Of a stretch of DNA of 64,000 bases, positions 33,991 through 47,700 are shown in pieces. Origin of the DNA: Rosa chinensis. Lineage: Eukaryota; Streptophyta; Magnoliopsida; Rosales; Rosaceae. How positions within the stretch are numbered: position 1 is the first letter of the stretch; every line of letters begins with the position of its first letter. A model generated the notes under the pieces. The model saw only the letters and a program-made list of their open reading frames with translations. It was not told where the DNA came from and ran no database searches. The stretch lies in assembly GCF_002994745.2 (NCBI RefSeq), contig NC_037088.1:625001-689000 (forward strand), given 5' to 3'. The position numbers and the translations under genes are program-made.

Positions 33991-34159
33991 CTTCGCCAGT
34001 GCGACCTAAACCAGACACGGTGGCGGCGCGCAGCAGAAGAATGAGCGGGCCTGCTTCAGTCGATTCCTAGTGGGGGTCTGGAGGCCGTGACCAGATTGGG
34101 GGGCTGAAGCTACAGCGGGCTTGGGTTGGAGGACTAGGAGACCATACTGTCCGAAATGA

Positions 34160-34300
34160 CGTCACTTGCCATCTTCAATCTGAGCATTTTCATGCTCTTG
34201 AGCCAAACCCAGAAATTTCTGACCCACCCTCCTCACTGCCGCCTCCAAATCCATGCCCCAATCCCCACCAAAGCCACTGCTCCGCCGCCCAAAACCCAGC
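34160..34300 (-). other. Second captured exon-like piece, unassigned
   Basis: The minus strand reads MDLEAAVRRVGQKFLGLAQE then HENAQIEDGK before a stop. It is preceded by a GC-rich open stretch with Gly and Phe. The start codon context repeats at about 34350. I do not recognise the protein. It could be the N-terminus of a helical or coiled-coil protein. Confidence 0.35.
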
Positions 34301-35255
34301 TCCCCAAAAACAAGATCAAATCCTATCCCTCCTCACTGCCGCCTCCAAATTAATGCCAGAGCAACTCTTGGCATGGCTTATCTCTTCTTCTCTATCTCTC
34401 CTCCTGAAACATAGAGCATCATTACCCAAAGAAACCAACTTGACTCACCAAATCGAGAGATGAGTTTGATTGTTTGAGGCTTTGAGTCACCCGATTCCAC
34501 CAAATCGACTCACCCCAATTAAGCCTCATCCCTGAAATGAATTGGGCTTTTCACTGCTTTGGCTTAATTTTGAGGGAAATTTGGAGATTGGGGATTGAGA
34601 TTCTTAGCCGTGTTGGGTTGGAAGATGGAGAAGGGAAGCTTCTTTTCCCTTTTCTGAGAACCAGGAAGAGAGAGAGAGAGGGAGAGGGATCTGAGGAAGG
34701 AGGAATCGGATACATGAAGAAACAAACAGAAAGAAAGGGAAAAAAAAAAAATTCCTTTTCAAAGAAAAAAATTTAATTAATTAATTAAAAAAAATTAAGG
34801 GCATAATAGACATTTCGCCTCAATTTTTAGACTGCAAGGACCTATTGGTCTGAAATTTTGAAGTACAGGGACTAAACTTGTGAAATTAGAAGGTCAGGGA
34901 CTGAAGTGTTTTATGGTCAAAAGCTCAAGGACTAAACAATATTTAGTCCTTATATAAATTAGTTTATTTTAAGTGCATGAATTTTTTAATTTATTTATTT
35001 TGTATCATGTTAATGAAGTTTATGTAATATTTATTTATGTAATATTTTGTATCATTCAATCGGGAATCTACATATTTGCTTCCGAAATGGCACGTGGCAC
35101 TTAAAACATCTATTCAAAAATGTTATCAATAATACAACATAAATACCTCATCCAAATATACATCTTAAAAATTAATTTTTTCCTCAACAATTAATTTTAG
35201 TCTAAATTATAATATTATTAATGTACCTACATGTACGTTTGCAAGCATAATTAGC

Positions 35256-35718
35256 TATAATGAGCCACGCTCATTGTACCGCCAGAGGTACCGACCCTCA
35301 CCAAGGGCGTGACCTGCGGAGACACAGCCAGGCAGACTACCACCTGAGCCCGGGATCGCCCCCAGATCACTGCTGACGCGTCGCGCCAAGGTAGCATCAG
35401 AAGCTCCAGACGCTGGGTATCGAAGCACATCAGTCCCACATCGAAAACAAGAAGAAGATCAACCTTCTCCTCACCTATAAAAGGTTCTCTCCTCTCTCCT
35501 CATTAATTACTCATTTACTACTCATTTATTGTTATGCTGCCCATATACAGTGACTGACTTAGGCATCGGAGAAGTGAAGGCCGCCCAGCGTGGTCTCTCT
35601 CTGACGCCCTGTCTCTCGTGTTGCAGCAAGCGGAAGTCATCAAATCCTTGGAGTAGCGGTCCGCCCACCGGACCCGCGTTAAACGAAGAATCGGCTACCG
35701 CCGGACTTTGGCATTAAC
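35256..35718 (+). mobile_element. LTR-like block inside the PIF element
   Basis: Begins about TGAGCCACGC and ends GGCATTAACA. It contains a promoter-like ctataaaagg (35475-35484) and downstream text (tgactgacttaggcatcgg) that I associate with Ty3/gypsy LTRs. The GC-rich core contrasts with its AT-rich host. No clear 5-bp target duplication is seen (tataa against attaa), so exact ends are uncertain. Confidence 0.5.
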
Positions 35719-35959
35719 AATTAAAATAACATAAAATCATACAAATTAGAAAACATAATGTAAAATCATAAAATACTTGAAAGGGCTAAAATTTAGCCCT
35801 CCCTTACTGGAGATGATTCACTTGTTCATGAATAAAAAATAATATTTCTGGGGGCTAAATTATAGCCCTGGACACAATATAGCCCCTCCTTACTGGAGAT
35901 GGCCTTAGTTTCCTAAACCATGGCCTCACATCTGTGATAGCTGCTTTAAATCATATACA

Positions 35960-38363
35960 TGATAGGAGCATTTTAATGCGACGTTTTAACTGCATTTCCC
36001 TACATTTTCTGCGCCATTTCCTTAATAAAACCCTATTTAGGAAAGTTTCCATTCTTCGACTGGGAAAGTTCCTATTTGTACAAAGTTTCCATTTTTGTAG
36101 TTTCTATTTTTCATTTTTAGAAAGTTTCCCATTTTCAGTTTAGGAAAGTTGCCATTTTTCATTTTAGGGAAGTTTCTATTTTTCAGGTCCTTGTCACAAA
36201 TGAGCTGAAATGAGCTCACAAATGGAGAGAGAAGCTAGCCAACGTTGGAGGGAGACAAGATGAAGTACAAAGGGAAGCACAAATGAGCAGAAATGAAGAA
36301 ATGAAGCTTTCCTGGTCCAACCAGGAAACCCTGTCCAGAAAGGAAAGCTTGCCAAAACAAGACTCTTGAGCCAACCAAGAGTGGAGATCGAATTAATGAA
36401 GTGACATGGCATGAGAGAAGCTCCTTGAAGACTCTAGATGATGACATGGCATAAAGGTGGCGCATGGAGGCCGAAGAACTCTCAAGACTTATTGGATTTT
36501 CGGCAAAATGGATCAAAAGCCCACAAAGCCCATGGAAGTAGGGTTGTGACGCAATGGATGAAACCCTAGGAAGCCTTTGCCGAGAAATATCAAGAGATAA
36601 ATAAGGGAAGAGGCGTGAGAATCAAGAAGAACCTAGAAGATTTCGGGTGAGATTTTCTAGGGCTATTTTTATGGGAAGAAATATACTTGGAGACTTACCC
36701 TAGAAGGTTTTGCCGTGAAGAAAGGAGAGAGAAACAAGGAAGTGGCGTGAAAATTAGAAATTATCAAAGAGAATTTTGGTTGAGATTTTCTAGGGTAATT
36801 GTTATGGAAGGAAAATACACTTGGAGATTATCTTGGGGATTTGCCGTCCAAAGCTATGAGATAAAGGAGGAATAACGTGAAAACCCTAGCAAAGATGACG
36901 CCAAGAGAGATTCAAGGGAGAAATAAAAGGAAAGAGAAAAAGGTGGAGACCAAGAAAAGCTCAAAAGAAGTCTAGATACATCCTATATTCCCTAAAGGAG
37001 TTTTGGCCGAATTTAAAGTATAAAATCAGAATATATCCATGGTATTTCGGCCAAGATTATTAGGGAATTAAATGGAATTTTGTGATTGGTTGGACCACCT
37101 CATAGGGCTTATTTGGCAAGATATTATTGGAGGAAATTATGTGGAATTTTCAGATTAATTCCATGAGGTTTACACGGCTTGGAGACCAAGTTGGCCGTGC
37201 TCCTATATAAACTCCCCCTTTCTCAACGTCAAGGGGTCCTCTCTTTTGACGTTTACACTTTAGAAAAAAAAATCAGAAAAGTTCTTAGCATAGCCGTGAG
37301 TTCCTCCATCCTCTAGAGCAAGCTACGAGTTCAAGCAAGGCCAAGGGAGAAGAAGAATTGCCGTGAGCATCATCATCCACCACCATCCTTGAAGCTTGCT
37401 TTCAAGATTCAAGAGACCACAACGTTAATCATCCATCCCCATCCTCATCCACGGTGTAATCCGATTTTCCTTTGTAACCTTTGCTTTGATTTCGTTGGTT
37501 TTGTTCTAGTTGACATATGTGTTTGAACAAATATTAATTTCTGGAATTTTATGATTAATTGAGAATTTTCAGATTCATATATTGTGATTCGAGAGTTGCT
37601 TATGTGAGTTTGTTTAATTAAATTTGCATTATAGATATCTTTCGTATTTTAATCTTATGTGGTTGCAAACACCTAGGGTTTCGATATGAATGGTGCTAGG
37701 TTTGAGCACATGAAATCGACTTTTCGTTTTGTGTAAACTTGAATCAAAGTAGTAAAGATTTTGTACAAAGACCGAATTTAATTAAAGAGAATTGCAATTA
37801 GGTGGACTTTTCCATACTAAGTTGTACACTTGAGTTGATAGCCTTTCTCTATGTGTAATGCGTTAAACATGACATGATTGACTAGCTTTCTAGGGTTTGA
37901 TTGCATGTTTGATAGGATTAATCTAGGTGCTTTCGCTTAGGTTAATTAGCATTGAAAAGTAAAAAATGAGAATTCATTTGCTTTCGAATGTTTCACATGA
38001 TCAACTCATTTCTCATGACTTAGATGAACAATTAATATTAGGGTTTGAGTCAATTTTAATCATATGTTTCGGTTTTGATCTTTATTCTCTCATTCCATCT
38101 TTGTATTTATGTTTTTGCATTTTAATTCTTTTGTTTACTTAATTTATTTTCAAAACCCAAAAACAAAATCTCCCCCCTTTTCGTAAATAATGTTTATACT
38201 TGTGAATATATTTGTGAATATTATACTTTGTTTTAATTTTAACTGTTTGTTTGTCATACATTGACAGGTGTACCCTCAATCCCCGGAATAGAACGATCCC
38301 TATTTGCTTATACTACTAACGATATTTTCAGGGTTAAATTATGCGCTTGCTAAGGGCGCATCA
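35960..38363 (+). mobile_element. Solo LTR, 2.4 kb, gypsy type
   Basis: Begins TGATAGGAGC and ends GGGCGCATCA, with perfect 5-bp duplications ataca (35955-35959 and 38364-38368). No internal region or second LTR is present, so it is a product of LTR-LTR recombination. It contains a TATA-like ctatataaac (37203-37212), an imperfect repeat of ggaaagttnccatttttc (36035-36180), and an end region (aatccccggaatagaacgatc) that I recall from Tat-like gypsy LTRs. Confidence 0.88.
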
Positions 38364-38368
38364 ATACA

Positions 38369-40273
38369 TTTGCATGACACTCTTCTTATGAATTACCAAC
38401 CATTGCATGCATTAAGCCAACATTTTTCGGTTCCATTTGCAGTGTCACCCTCAGCATGGCACCATGTCGCGTCATGTTGGCATCTATGTAACATTCAATT
38501 TTTTGCTATTGACCTTCTTGGGAATGCGGACCATTTGGTCCTGCCTTTCATTTCAATTCACATGTACAATACTTAAAAGGGACCAAAAAACCTCCATCAC
38601 TGTACGGTCTGCAGATCCTAAGGTGATTTCCTATAATGCATGTTGTAGTAATTAATTATAGGAAAGGTTTTCAACATTTACCCCTTCTTCCTGGTCTCAT
38701 TGCAGTAACAATATGTTTGAAGGTTTACTAAAACAACTGAAGTAGGTTTACATTTTCACCTACAATTCAGTGGCGTAGCTACAAATTTCATCTAGCAAGG
38801 TCAAAATATAAACAAGCTATTACATTGAAAAACATCGTTTTCTAACACATAATTGAAATTACATCATTACCTTATACCTTAATAAATTACATGACGAATG
38901 ATAGTGATTTGTTTGGCAATTAGATTGATTTATTGAAGATTATTAATTGTGATTCCATTTGCATTAATAGAAATTGAAAGAGGAAAGCATCAAATAATAA
39001 ACCTTCAAAAAATAATTAATGTATTTAATTAGGTCAAAGATGAAGATAATTAGCCGAAGAAGCATTGTTTTCATTTCTTAGGAGGGTCATTAAAGTATTT
39101 AATATCTATCTATGTGGAGAGTTAAACCAATCGAGAATTAGAATGAAAATTTGAGAAGGGTCAGCTGACCCCTCTCGCCCTATACTCCCTACGCCCATGC
39201 CTACAAACGGATTTTGAGGAAATATAAACTCTGGAAGCACTTGCATGTTCATCTGATAATAAAATGTGGATGACAAAATATTTACGCTTATTCTACCAAA
39301 GCCCATATCCTGTATCGTAGTTAATATGTTGTTAATCATCCCTAATATTGTAGACGTATGGGATAAAACGCCATTTTTTCAATATACTGAATACGAAGGC
39401 ATATGTTTAGCTTCCTTATATACATTGTGGGGATGATATACCCATGATAGGACCCAATTTCCAACCGCGGTAGATACATCTTCTCACAACATTTGTGTTT
39501 TGTTCAGTTCTTCACATTACGTCATTCAAATAATATGTTGGAAGGGGTCGCGATTTGGTACGAAGTGAAATGTTTCATGTTGACTCCAACCCGCTTAACC
39601 ATACGTTTCATGTACATGTAGTCTGTAGTCTCCATAATCTGTTAGCAATTGCAATAAAAAAAACGCGTCGCTCAATTATAACATGGTTACACCAACATTT
39701 GCCTTCAAAACTCCATTTCTTATGAACTTGTTTGAACCCAAAATTAACATTTTTTCCCAATAAGGGGGACTTGAAGAAAACTGGGCCAATATCCGTGGCC
39801 CAAGCTATATATTTTCGATCAGTTCGGCAAATATTATTTAGAGGCTAAATAAAGCCTACTTGGAGGCCAAATAATCTTGAAGCAAATCTGAAAATTCCTT
39901 GATCTACTATTAATTATCAAATATATGATAATTAAAGATAGTTGGTTTGCTTACTAAGATTGAGCAAGAGGGAAGGTTGTGGACGTAAAAGCAGGGGCTC
40001 TTATTGATTAAGGAATAAATGGCGTGGACTTGCAGCTGAAGATATATATTGCAATTAAAGATACGTGCATATTAGTCTTCGCGAAGATATAATCAAGGAC
40101 GCGAGCGCGGACGAGTTGTTTGGCTCGCGAAGGTCAAGTTGGCCATATATATATACTTCCCATGCAATTAAGGCATGGTGAGACAATTAAGGAAGTACCA
40201 TGGTGGGCCATCAACCCATGCACCACCAATATTCCAAAGCCATAGTGGACGTGCAATATATGTTGCAAGTAAC

Positions 40274-40322
<49 letters not shown>

Positions 40323-40571
40323 GTTCATTGCATGGTACAGGCCAGAGGGTCAATTAAGGTGAACTCCTTTGTTGCATGGAAAAAACCAATACGTGGCTAT
40401 CATACGAGACATATATAGTGTATGCAATTAAAGACTATTGCATGGAGATACGGGTGCCCGCGACGAGTGCTCGCGAAGATATATATGAACATATATACAT
40501 GCATATCCTACCGCATTGAAGAAGATTACGTCTAGGACTCTAAAAGGCAATTAACCTTGACTAAAAGATTG
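38369..40571. other. Gene-free stretch, partly LTR-like
   Basis: 38369-39760 continues the pyrimidine-rich sequence that also precedes 33313, and holds no gene. From about 39771 (after ataagggggact) the style changes to LTR-like sequence with gcgaagatata repeats, which resumes after the LARD at 47747. The microsatellite (AT)n at 40279-40318 makes apparent Tyr-Ile frames on both strands that are not genes. Confidence 0.35.
40279..40318. repeat. (AT)n microsatellite
   Basis: About 20 perfect AT units, the longest simple repeat in the window. Confidence 0.9.
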
Positions 40572-40576
40572 CTATG

Positions 40577-43500
40577 TGTCACGCCCCTGATTTTACACAC
40601 AAGAAAATCGATATATATAACCCCATAATTATATATGCGTGAACGTCCAGTCATCAATACAAAATACCTGGAAACTTTTTCCCTTTAACTTACACAGATA
40701 TTGATGCACTGAACCCTCAAAGTTAATATACACTCGCTCCATAGAGTAATATACTACAATGCTTACGAATTAAATTGTCAACAACAAAGTAAAATATAAA
40801 TGCAGCTCAGAGTAACTATACAACGGAAGTCCTTATCAACGGTAAAGTCACAAAGATGGCTTCCTACCGTAAAGCTGCAACAGCGGCACCTCAGCTTCAG
40901 CCACGATTTCCCTGACCTGCAGGATTAACCCCTACACCATTCCATTGAATAGTGCATCGGGTTTCCACACAACAAAACCCGATAAGCTTATGAAGCTCGT
41001 ATGAGTAACTCAAAACCAATTACACAAATTTCACAAAAGCCTCCTGCTCATAACCTCAATCCTAGCATCCAATTACACAAATTCCGGTCAAACAAGACTT
41101 CCTCAAGTAATGTTTGACGCCATCCTAACGCACTACGGCGAATTTCATAATCACACTCGTTTCCCATCCCCCCTAGGAGCTTTTGTCATCAACATGACAT
41201 CAAAGGTGAAAATCAAAGAGTCACCTTCCTATCCTCAACACAGAGTACAATTCGTCACCACTATGCTCTTAAGATAAATCAAACCATCAATCAATACAAT
41301 CAAGGAGAAATCAAGGCAATCACATATCAAAACAAGCAAAACAATTCATAGTAACCCCTGCATATAATTTAGTTCAGGAGGTCACATTAAGTCAACAATT
41401 CAAGACAAAGTAGTCATCAAAGTCCCACACTTTGACGTCTGTAGGTAGCCCCAACCATCACAGCAGTCCTCTCGATCTTTGTTAACTTAATAACAATTCA
41501 GCTCCGCTACCGAGCAGTCATCACACTGATTATCGCACAGATTTCCACCGGTCATCACCTAGATTTCAAGGATCATCACATAGATTCACGCAGATATCGC
41601 CAATCATCGCACAGATAGCGATCATCACATAGATTTCGCTGGTCATCACATAGATAGCGATCATCACATAGATTTCGCTGGTCATCACATAGATAGCGAT
41701 CATCACATAGATAGTGATCATCACATAGATTTCGCTGGTCATCACATAGATTTCGCTGGTCATCACATAGATAGCGATCATCACATAGATTTCGCTGGTC
41801 ATCACATAGATAGCGATCATCACATAGATTTCGCTGGTCATCACATAGATTTTTCTATACAAGCTTTACATGACAATCATCACAAAGATTCACCATACTG
41901 ATGTCATCGATTCATTACACAAATATTCCTACATAAGCTTTTCATGAAAATCATCACAAAGATTCACCACGAAGTCACTAATACATGAATATATATATGT
42001 ATATATATATACCCCATAATATATATATAGACACACATAGTCATCCACTCAGAAATGCCACTAATACCAACTACAGTCGTAGTTAACCTAATAACTCCAA
42101 GACAATAGGGTAGTCATGCTCATAACAAATATCGATCATATTCATAACAAATATTGATCCTGCTCATAACAAATATCAATCATGTTCATAACAAATATCG
42201 ATTCTACTCATAACAAACATCGATCCTGCTCATAACACATATCGATCATACTCATAACAATTATCGTGAGATTTCCCAAACAAATGATAAAGGTAATTCG
42301 TTCACTAATGAACCTTGTGAGATTACTCACCTCGAAACTCCCGCTGCGTCTTCAATTCAGGACAAGGCAGCCAATCCACAAAATAGCCGTCCAAGGAGTA
42401 CTACGTCACGTACCTAAGGAATTACAGCTCTCATTCAGTCAACGAATCACAAGGAATAACGTTCGAAACCCTAAATCGAACCAAAATTCCCAAGGTGACG
42501 CCAAATGAGGCGAAACCACATCCGAGACCTCCCAAAGTCTCCGGAATACGTCCACGATCGATGTGACCATACCACAAGTCGATCGGACGCTCAAATCCTC
42601 ACGGATAGCATAAATTGGTCGGTATGAAACTACAAAAATCATAACAATTCCAAACGAACTCCAAAACTTGCATATTATATATCGAAACGCTCGTATCAAC
42701 GAGTAGAACATATATAATACCAAAACCAATTCCTTAAGTGGCCGGAACACCGCCAGAACGCCACCACAGACGGTGGTGCACCGCCGCCGGCCAAAAACAC
42801 ATTATTTCACAAAACTCCCAACATAAAAAAGCTTCATCTAAGCATGCTTGTGAACTTTCATAACTGGATCGAAGTCAGAAAACAAGCCTAAGGGATCGAA
42901 AACTACCTCAGAAGCTGTGAACAGTGATCCCAACTGAGTTGATCGAAGTTTCACGTGAATCGATCCAAACAAACACCATGGATCGATCAGCGAGCTTGCT
43001 CTGAACTCAACTAAGGAAGCCTGAAGCCATGAAGTCGCCGGAGTTGAGTTTTCCGGCCGGGTCCGAAAACACTAGGCTGCACCACCTTGCAGCGCCGCCG
43101 TGGAAGAGAATCGGTGATAGAGGGCACCACAGGGACGACCAGACGGAGGAGGCGAACCTGCTGACCAAGTTTCACGGCCAGAGACCACCGCAGTTGGCCG
43201 GAAAATCAGGGTCAGATCGACCGGGTCCGGGTCGGGTCAGTCGAAGATTTTCGTTTCTGAAGGCGCGGACGAGAGAGAAGAGAGAGAGAGAGTATGGTTT
43301 CCGGAAAAGGAAAGTGGAAAATGAATATATTTTTCTGATTTTTCCTATATATACTAAAATGGAAACTTCTTTCCATAGCCATAACTTCCTCATACGAACT
43401 CCGATTCTCGCGTTCCACATGTCCACGAACTCGTATCGACGCGCTCTACAACTTTCGTGAAGGAAGTTTTCGGAGAATCCCAACGAATAAAAAGTCAACC

Positions 43501-43648
43501 TTTGGCAACCCCCTAAAACCATATTCTTCAATTAATTATTCGCCCGAAACACTTCCGCTCCATCCACGAGCCACGAAACCGTCCAATAGTTATAAAATTA
43601 ATTTTGGAAAATCCTCGAAAAATAATTACGAATTTCCGGGGCATCACA
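40577..43648 (-). repeat. LARD LTR (3' copy in element sense)
   Basis: 3072 bp. It contains a minisatellite of alternating catcacatagatagcgat and catcacatagatttcgctgg units (about 41575-41850), a second tandem family ctcataacaaatatcgat (42117-42266), and a promoter-like TATA element on the minus strand (plus tttcctatatatactaaa, 43341-43358). A GC-rich transcribed region follows it in the element sense. Open frames here (for example 43029-43460) are antisense to the element, and I do not regard them as genes. Confidence 0.92.
41575..41850. repeat. LTR minisatellite, longer allele
   Basis: About 39-bp composite unit made of two related 18-21-bp subunits, roughly seven composite units long. The matching array in the other LTR (45770-45950) is shorter. 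Translation of the minus strand gives a meaningless IYVMTSE/IYVMIA repeat. Confidence 0.85.
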
Positions 43649-44721
43649 TTCTACCCCCCTTAAAGAAATTTCGTCCCGAAATTTACACGTACCACACCCA
43701 CAAGTACGCATAAACCAAGCTCAAATCCAAATCTCATTTCGCAACAACCTGTTCTTGTTTCACATTACAGCATACCTAACTCAATAATGGATACAGGTAC
43801 CCTACCTAGTATCACAGCATTAGGAACCTTTACCACACCACTTGGTGGTAACCCAAACATTTCATGGATCTCATCCTTGTACACTATCTAACAAAGCCTC
43901 TGTGACTGTAGCACTACATACAGATCACACAAGAATCCAGAATCCTGTCATCACGACAGTATCTGTATCACATTATCGTTAATGTAAACCTTACATTACA
44001 AGAATTGAAAATGAAACCTTCATTTCAACTCAAATCGTGCCTTTGCTTCACAACCAAATAAGTGCCTACCCAACCTGGGAACACAAAATCAAGCTAAGGT
44101 CCGGCACCGCCTGACCCCCACATATATCATCACCTGTCATTGTAATCACAACCAAAGTGATATAGATCCCCTACTACCACAACAATGAAGGATGCATAAC
44201 ACCATGCCACATGCCACACTCAAAAGTCTAACTATAGACAACAAGCAAAACCCAACACAACACACAGAAAGAAGTACACAATTATCACACATCAATCTAA
44301 CAACCCAAGTAGAAATAGATAAGGTACCTCCTTCCCTAGCACTGTCTCCCTGAAGATCCATTACCTAAAGAACATAGCGTAACCATAAGGTATTCTCCCA
44401 ATCACAAGTAGAAGTCAACGTTATGACTAAATCAACTGCAACACTACGTCAGAAGATACAATTCTATCCGCTACGTAAACAAGAGTTAAATCTAAAGGTC
44501 CTCATTCCTCAAAAGACTATAACTCCTAGAAGCTACCTTAAGCTCCTACACTTCGTTCACCGAGCCAACACTACCCTGAAAACTCACAATCCACCGCTCA
44601 TTGCATACCCAATGACTATATCAATACTGAAGAGCATCAGATGGGGATCCGCTGCAGACGGGCCATCACTCGAGGAGTATTGATTGTCACCAAATATGCA
44701 CCTTACGCTCTGATACCAAAC
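43649..44721 (-). other. LARD interior, no coding capacity
   Basis: From the primer site to the polypurine tract I find no Gag, protease, RT or integrase motif, only the short C-terminal pol-like tail near 43680. Retained signals are those needed in cis for reverse transcription. Confidence 0.8.
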
Positions 44722-47700
44722 TGTCACGCCCCTGATTTTACACATAAGAAAATCGATATATATAACCCCATAATTATATATGCGTGAACGTCCAGTCATC
44801 AATACAAAATACCTGGAAACTTTTTCCCTTTAACTTACACAGATATTGATGCACTGAACCCTCAAAGTTAATATACACTCGCTCCATAGAGTAATATACT
44901 ACAATGCTTACGAATTAAATTGTCAACAACAAAGTAAAATGTAAATGCAGCTCAGAGTAACTATACAACGGAAGTCCTTATCAACGGTAAAGTCACAAAG
45001 ATGGCTTCCTACCGTAAAGCTGCAACAGCGGCACCTCAGCTTCAGCCACGATTTCCCTGACCTGCAGGATTAACCCCTACACCATTCCATTGAATAGTGC
45101 ACCGGGTTTCCACACAACAAAACCCGATAAGCTTATGAAGCTCGTATGAGTAACTCAAAACCAATTACACAAATTTCACAAAAGCCTCCTGCTCATAACC
45201 TCAATCCTAGCATCCAATTACACAAATTCCGGTCAAACAAGACTTCCTCAAGTAATGTTTGACGCCATCCTAACGCACTACGGCGAATTTCATAATCACA
45301 CTCGTTTCCCATCCCCCCTAGGAGCTTTTGTCATCAACATGACATCAAAGGTGAAAATCAAAGAGTCACCTTCCTATCCTCAACACAGAGTACAATTCGT
45401 CACCACTATGCTCTTAAGATAAATCAAACCATCAATCAATACAATCAAGGAGAAATCAAGGCAATCACATATCAAAACAAGCAAAACAATTCATAGTAAC
45501 CCCTGCATATAATTTAGTTCAGGAGGTCACATTAAGTCAACAATTCAAGACAAAGTAGTCATCAAAGTCCCACACTTTGACGTCTGTAGGTAGCCCCAAC
45601 CATCACAGCAGTCCTCTCGATCTTTGTTAACTTAATAACAATTCAGCTCCGCTACCGAGCAGTCATCACACTGATTATCGCACAGATTTCCACCGGTCAT
45701 CACCTAGATTTACATCATCCTACTGATCATCACCTAGATTTCAAGGATCATCACATAGATTCACGCAGATATCGCTAATCATCGCACAGATAACGATCAT
45801 CACATAGATTTCGCTGGTCATCACATAGATAGCGATCATCACATAGATTTCGCTGGTCATCACATAGATAGCGATCATCACATAGATTTCGCTGGTCATC
45901 ACATAGATAGCGATCATCACATAGATTTCGCTGGTCATCACATAGATTTTTCTATACAAGCTTTACATGACAATCATCACAAAGATTCACCATACTGATG
46001 TCATCGATTCATTACACAAATATTCCTACATAAGCTTTTCATGACAATCATCACAAAGATTCACCACGAAGTCACTAATACATGAATATATATGTATATA
46101 TATACCCCATAATATATATATAGACACACATAGTCATCCACTCAGAAATGCCACTAATACCAACTACAGTCGTAGTTAACCTAATAACTCCAAGACAATA
46201 GGGTAGTCATGCTCATAACAAATATCGATCATATTCATAACAAATATTGATCCTGCTCATAACAAATATCAATCATGTTCATAACAAATATCGATTCTAC
46301 TCATAACAAACATCGATCCTGCTCATAACACATATCGATCATACTCATAACAATTATCGTGAGATTTCCCAAACAAACGATAAAGGTAATTCGTTCACTA
46401 ATGAACCTTGTGAGATTACTCACCTCGAAACTCCCGCTGCGTCTTCAATTCAGGACAAGGCAGCCAATCCACAAAATAGCCGTCCAAGGAGTACTACGTC
46501 ACGTACCTAAGGAATTACAGCTCTCATTCAGTCAACGAATCACAAGGAATAACGTTCGAAACCCTAAATCGAACCAAAATTCCCAAGGTGACGCCAAATG
46601 AGGCGAAACCACATCCGAGACCTCCCAAAGTCTCCGGAATACGTCCACGATCGATGTGACCAAACCACAAGTCGATCGGACGCTCAAATCCTCACGGATA
46701 GCATAAATTGGTCGGTATGAAACTACAAAAATCATAACAATTCCAAACGAACTCCAAAACTTGCATATTATATATCGAAACGCTCGTATCAACGAGTAGA
46801 ACATCTATAATACCAAAACCAATTCCTTAAGTGGCCGGAACACCGCCGGAACGCCACCACAGACGGTGGTGCACCGCCGCCGGCCAAAAACATATTATTT
46901 CACAAAACTCCCAACATAAAAAAGCTTCATCTAAGCATGCTTGTGAACTTTCATAACTGGATCGAAGTCAGAAAACAAGCCTAAGGGATCGAAAACTACC
47001 TCAGAAGCCGTGAACAGTGATCCCAACTGAGTTGATCGAAGTTTCACGTGAATCGATCCAAACAAACACCATGGATAGATCAGCGAGGTTGCTCTGAACT
47101 CAACTAAGGAAGCCTGAAGCCATGAAGTCGCCGGAGTTGAGTTTTCCGGCCGGGTCCGAAAACACTAGGCTGCACCACCTTGCAGCGCCGCCGTGGAAGA
47201 GAATCGGCGATAGAGGGCACCACAGGGACGACCAGACGGAGGAGGCGAACCTGCTGACCAAGTTTCACGGCCAGAGACCACCGCAGTTGGCCGGAAAATC
47301 CGGGTCGGATCGACCGGGTCCGGGTCGGGTCAGTCGAAGATTTTCGTTTCTGAAGGCGCGGACGAGAGAGAAGAGAGAGAGAGAGTATGGTTTCCGGAAA
47401 AGGAAAGTGGAAAATGAATATATTTTTCTGATTTTTCCTATATATACTAAAATGGAAACTTCTTTCCATAGCCATAACTTCCTCATACGAACTCCGATTC
47501 TCGCGTTCCACATGTCCACGAACTCGTATCGACGCGTTCTACAACTTTCGTGAAGGAAGTTTTCAGAGAATCCCAATGAATAAAAAGTCAGCCTTTGGCA
47601 ACCCCCTAAAACCATATTCTTCAATTAATTATTCGCCCGAAACACTTCCGCTCCATCCACGAGCCACGAAACCGTCCAATAGTTATAAAATTAATTCTGG

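Larger units (their letters stand above)
33635..34949. mobile_element. Pack-MULE (Mutator-like) with captured gene pieces
   Basis: About 150-bp inverted repeats start agactaaata on the left and end tatttagtcc on the right. They share long matches such as gggactaaac and aggacctattggtctgaaat. A perfect 9-bp target duplication ttatataaa (33626-33634 and 34950-34958) is the Mutator signature. The interior is GC-rich and contains a UMP-synthase fragment plus another exon-like piece. There is no transposase. The unit cctcctcactgccgcctccaaat-like segment occurs twice (34227 and 34329). Confidence 0.92.
33316..35904. mobile_element. PIF/Harbinger-like element carrying two nested insertions
   Basis: Inverted ends GGCCATCTCCAATAAGAGG and CCTCCTTACTGGAGATGGCC are flanked by TTA on both sides (33313-33315, 35905-35907), the PIF/Harbinger target. 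After removal of the Pack-MULE and the LTR-like block about 0.8 kb is left, without coding sequence. A second member with the same ends lies at 53468-54046. Both carry the internal motif ttatagcccngg near the right end. Confidence 0.8.

Noticed and set aside
35230..35720. Possible Cassandra element with 5S rRNA sequence
   Set aside because: GC-rich LTR-like block without the 5S internal promoter motifs that I would expect.
33316..35904. Treating the 2.6-kb PIF-like unit as an autonomous element
   Set aside because: Once the Pack-MULE and LTR-like block are removed, no transposase or Myb-like coding sequence is left.
40134..40418. Frames with long Tyr-Ile repeats on both strands
   Set aside because: Produced by the (AT)n microsatellite.
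41566..41862. 98-codon frame made of IYVMTSE/IYVMIA repeats (minus), and its partner at 45741-45959
   Set aside because: It is the translation of the LTR minisatellite. Unit length keeps the frame open, and copy number differs between LTRs.
43029..43460. 143-codon frame present in both LARD LTRs (again at 47122-47553)
   Set aside because: It is antisense to the element, and identity between copies follows from LTR duplication. The older relative at 27373-27852 does not keep the same frame, so there is no sign of selection.
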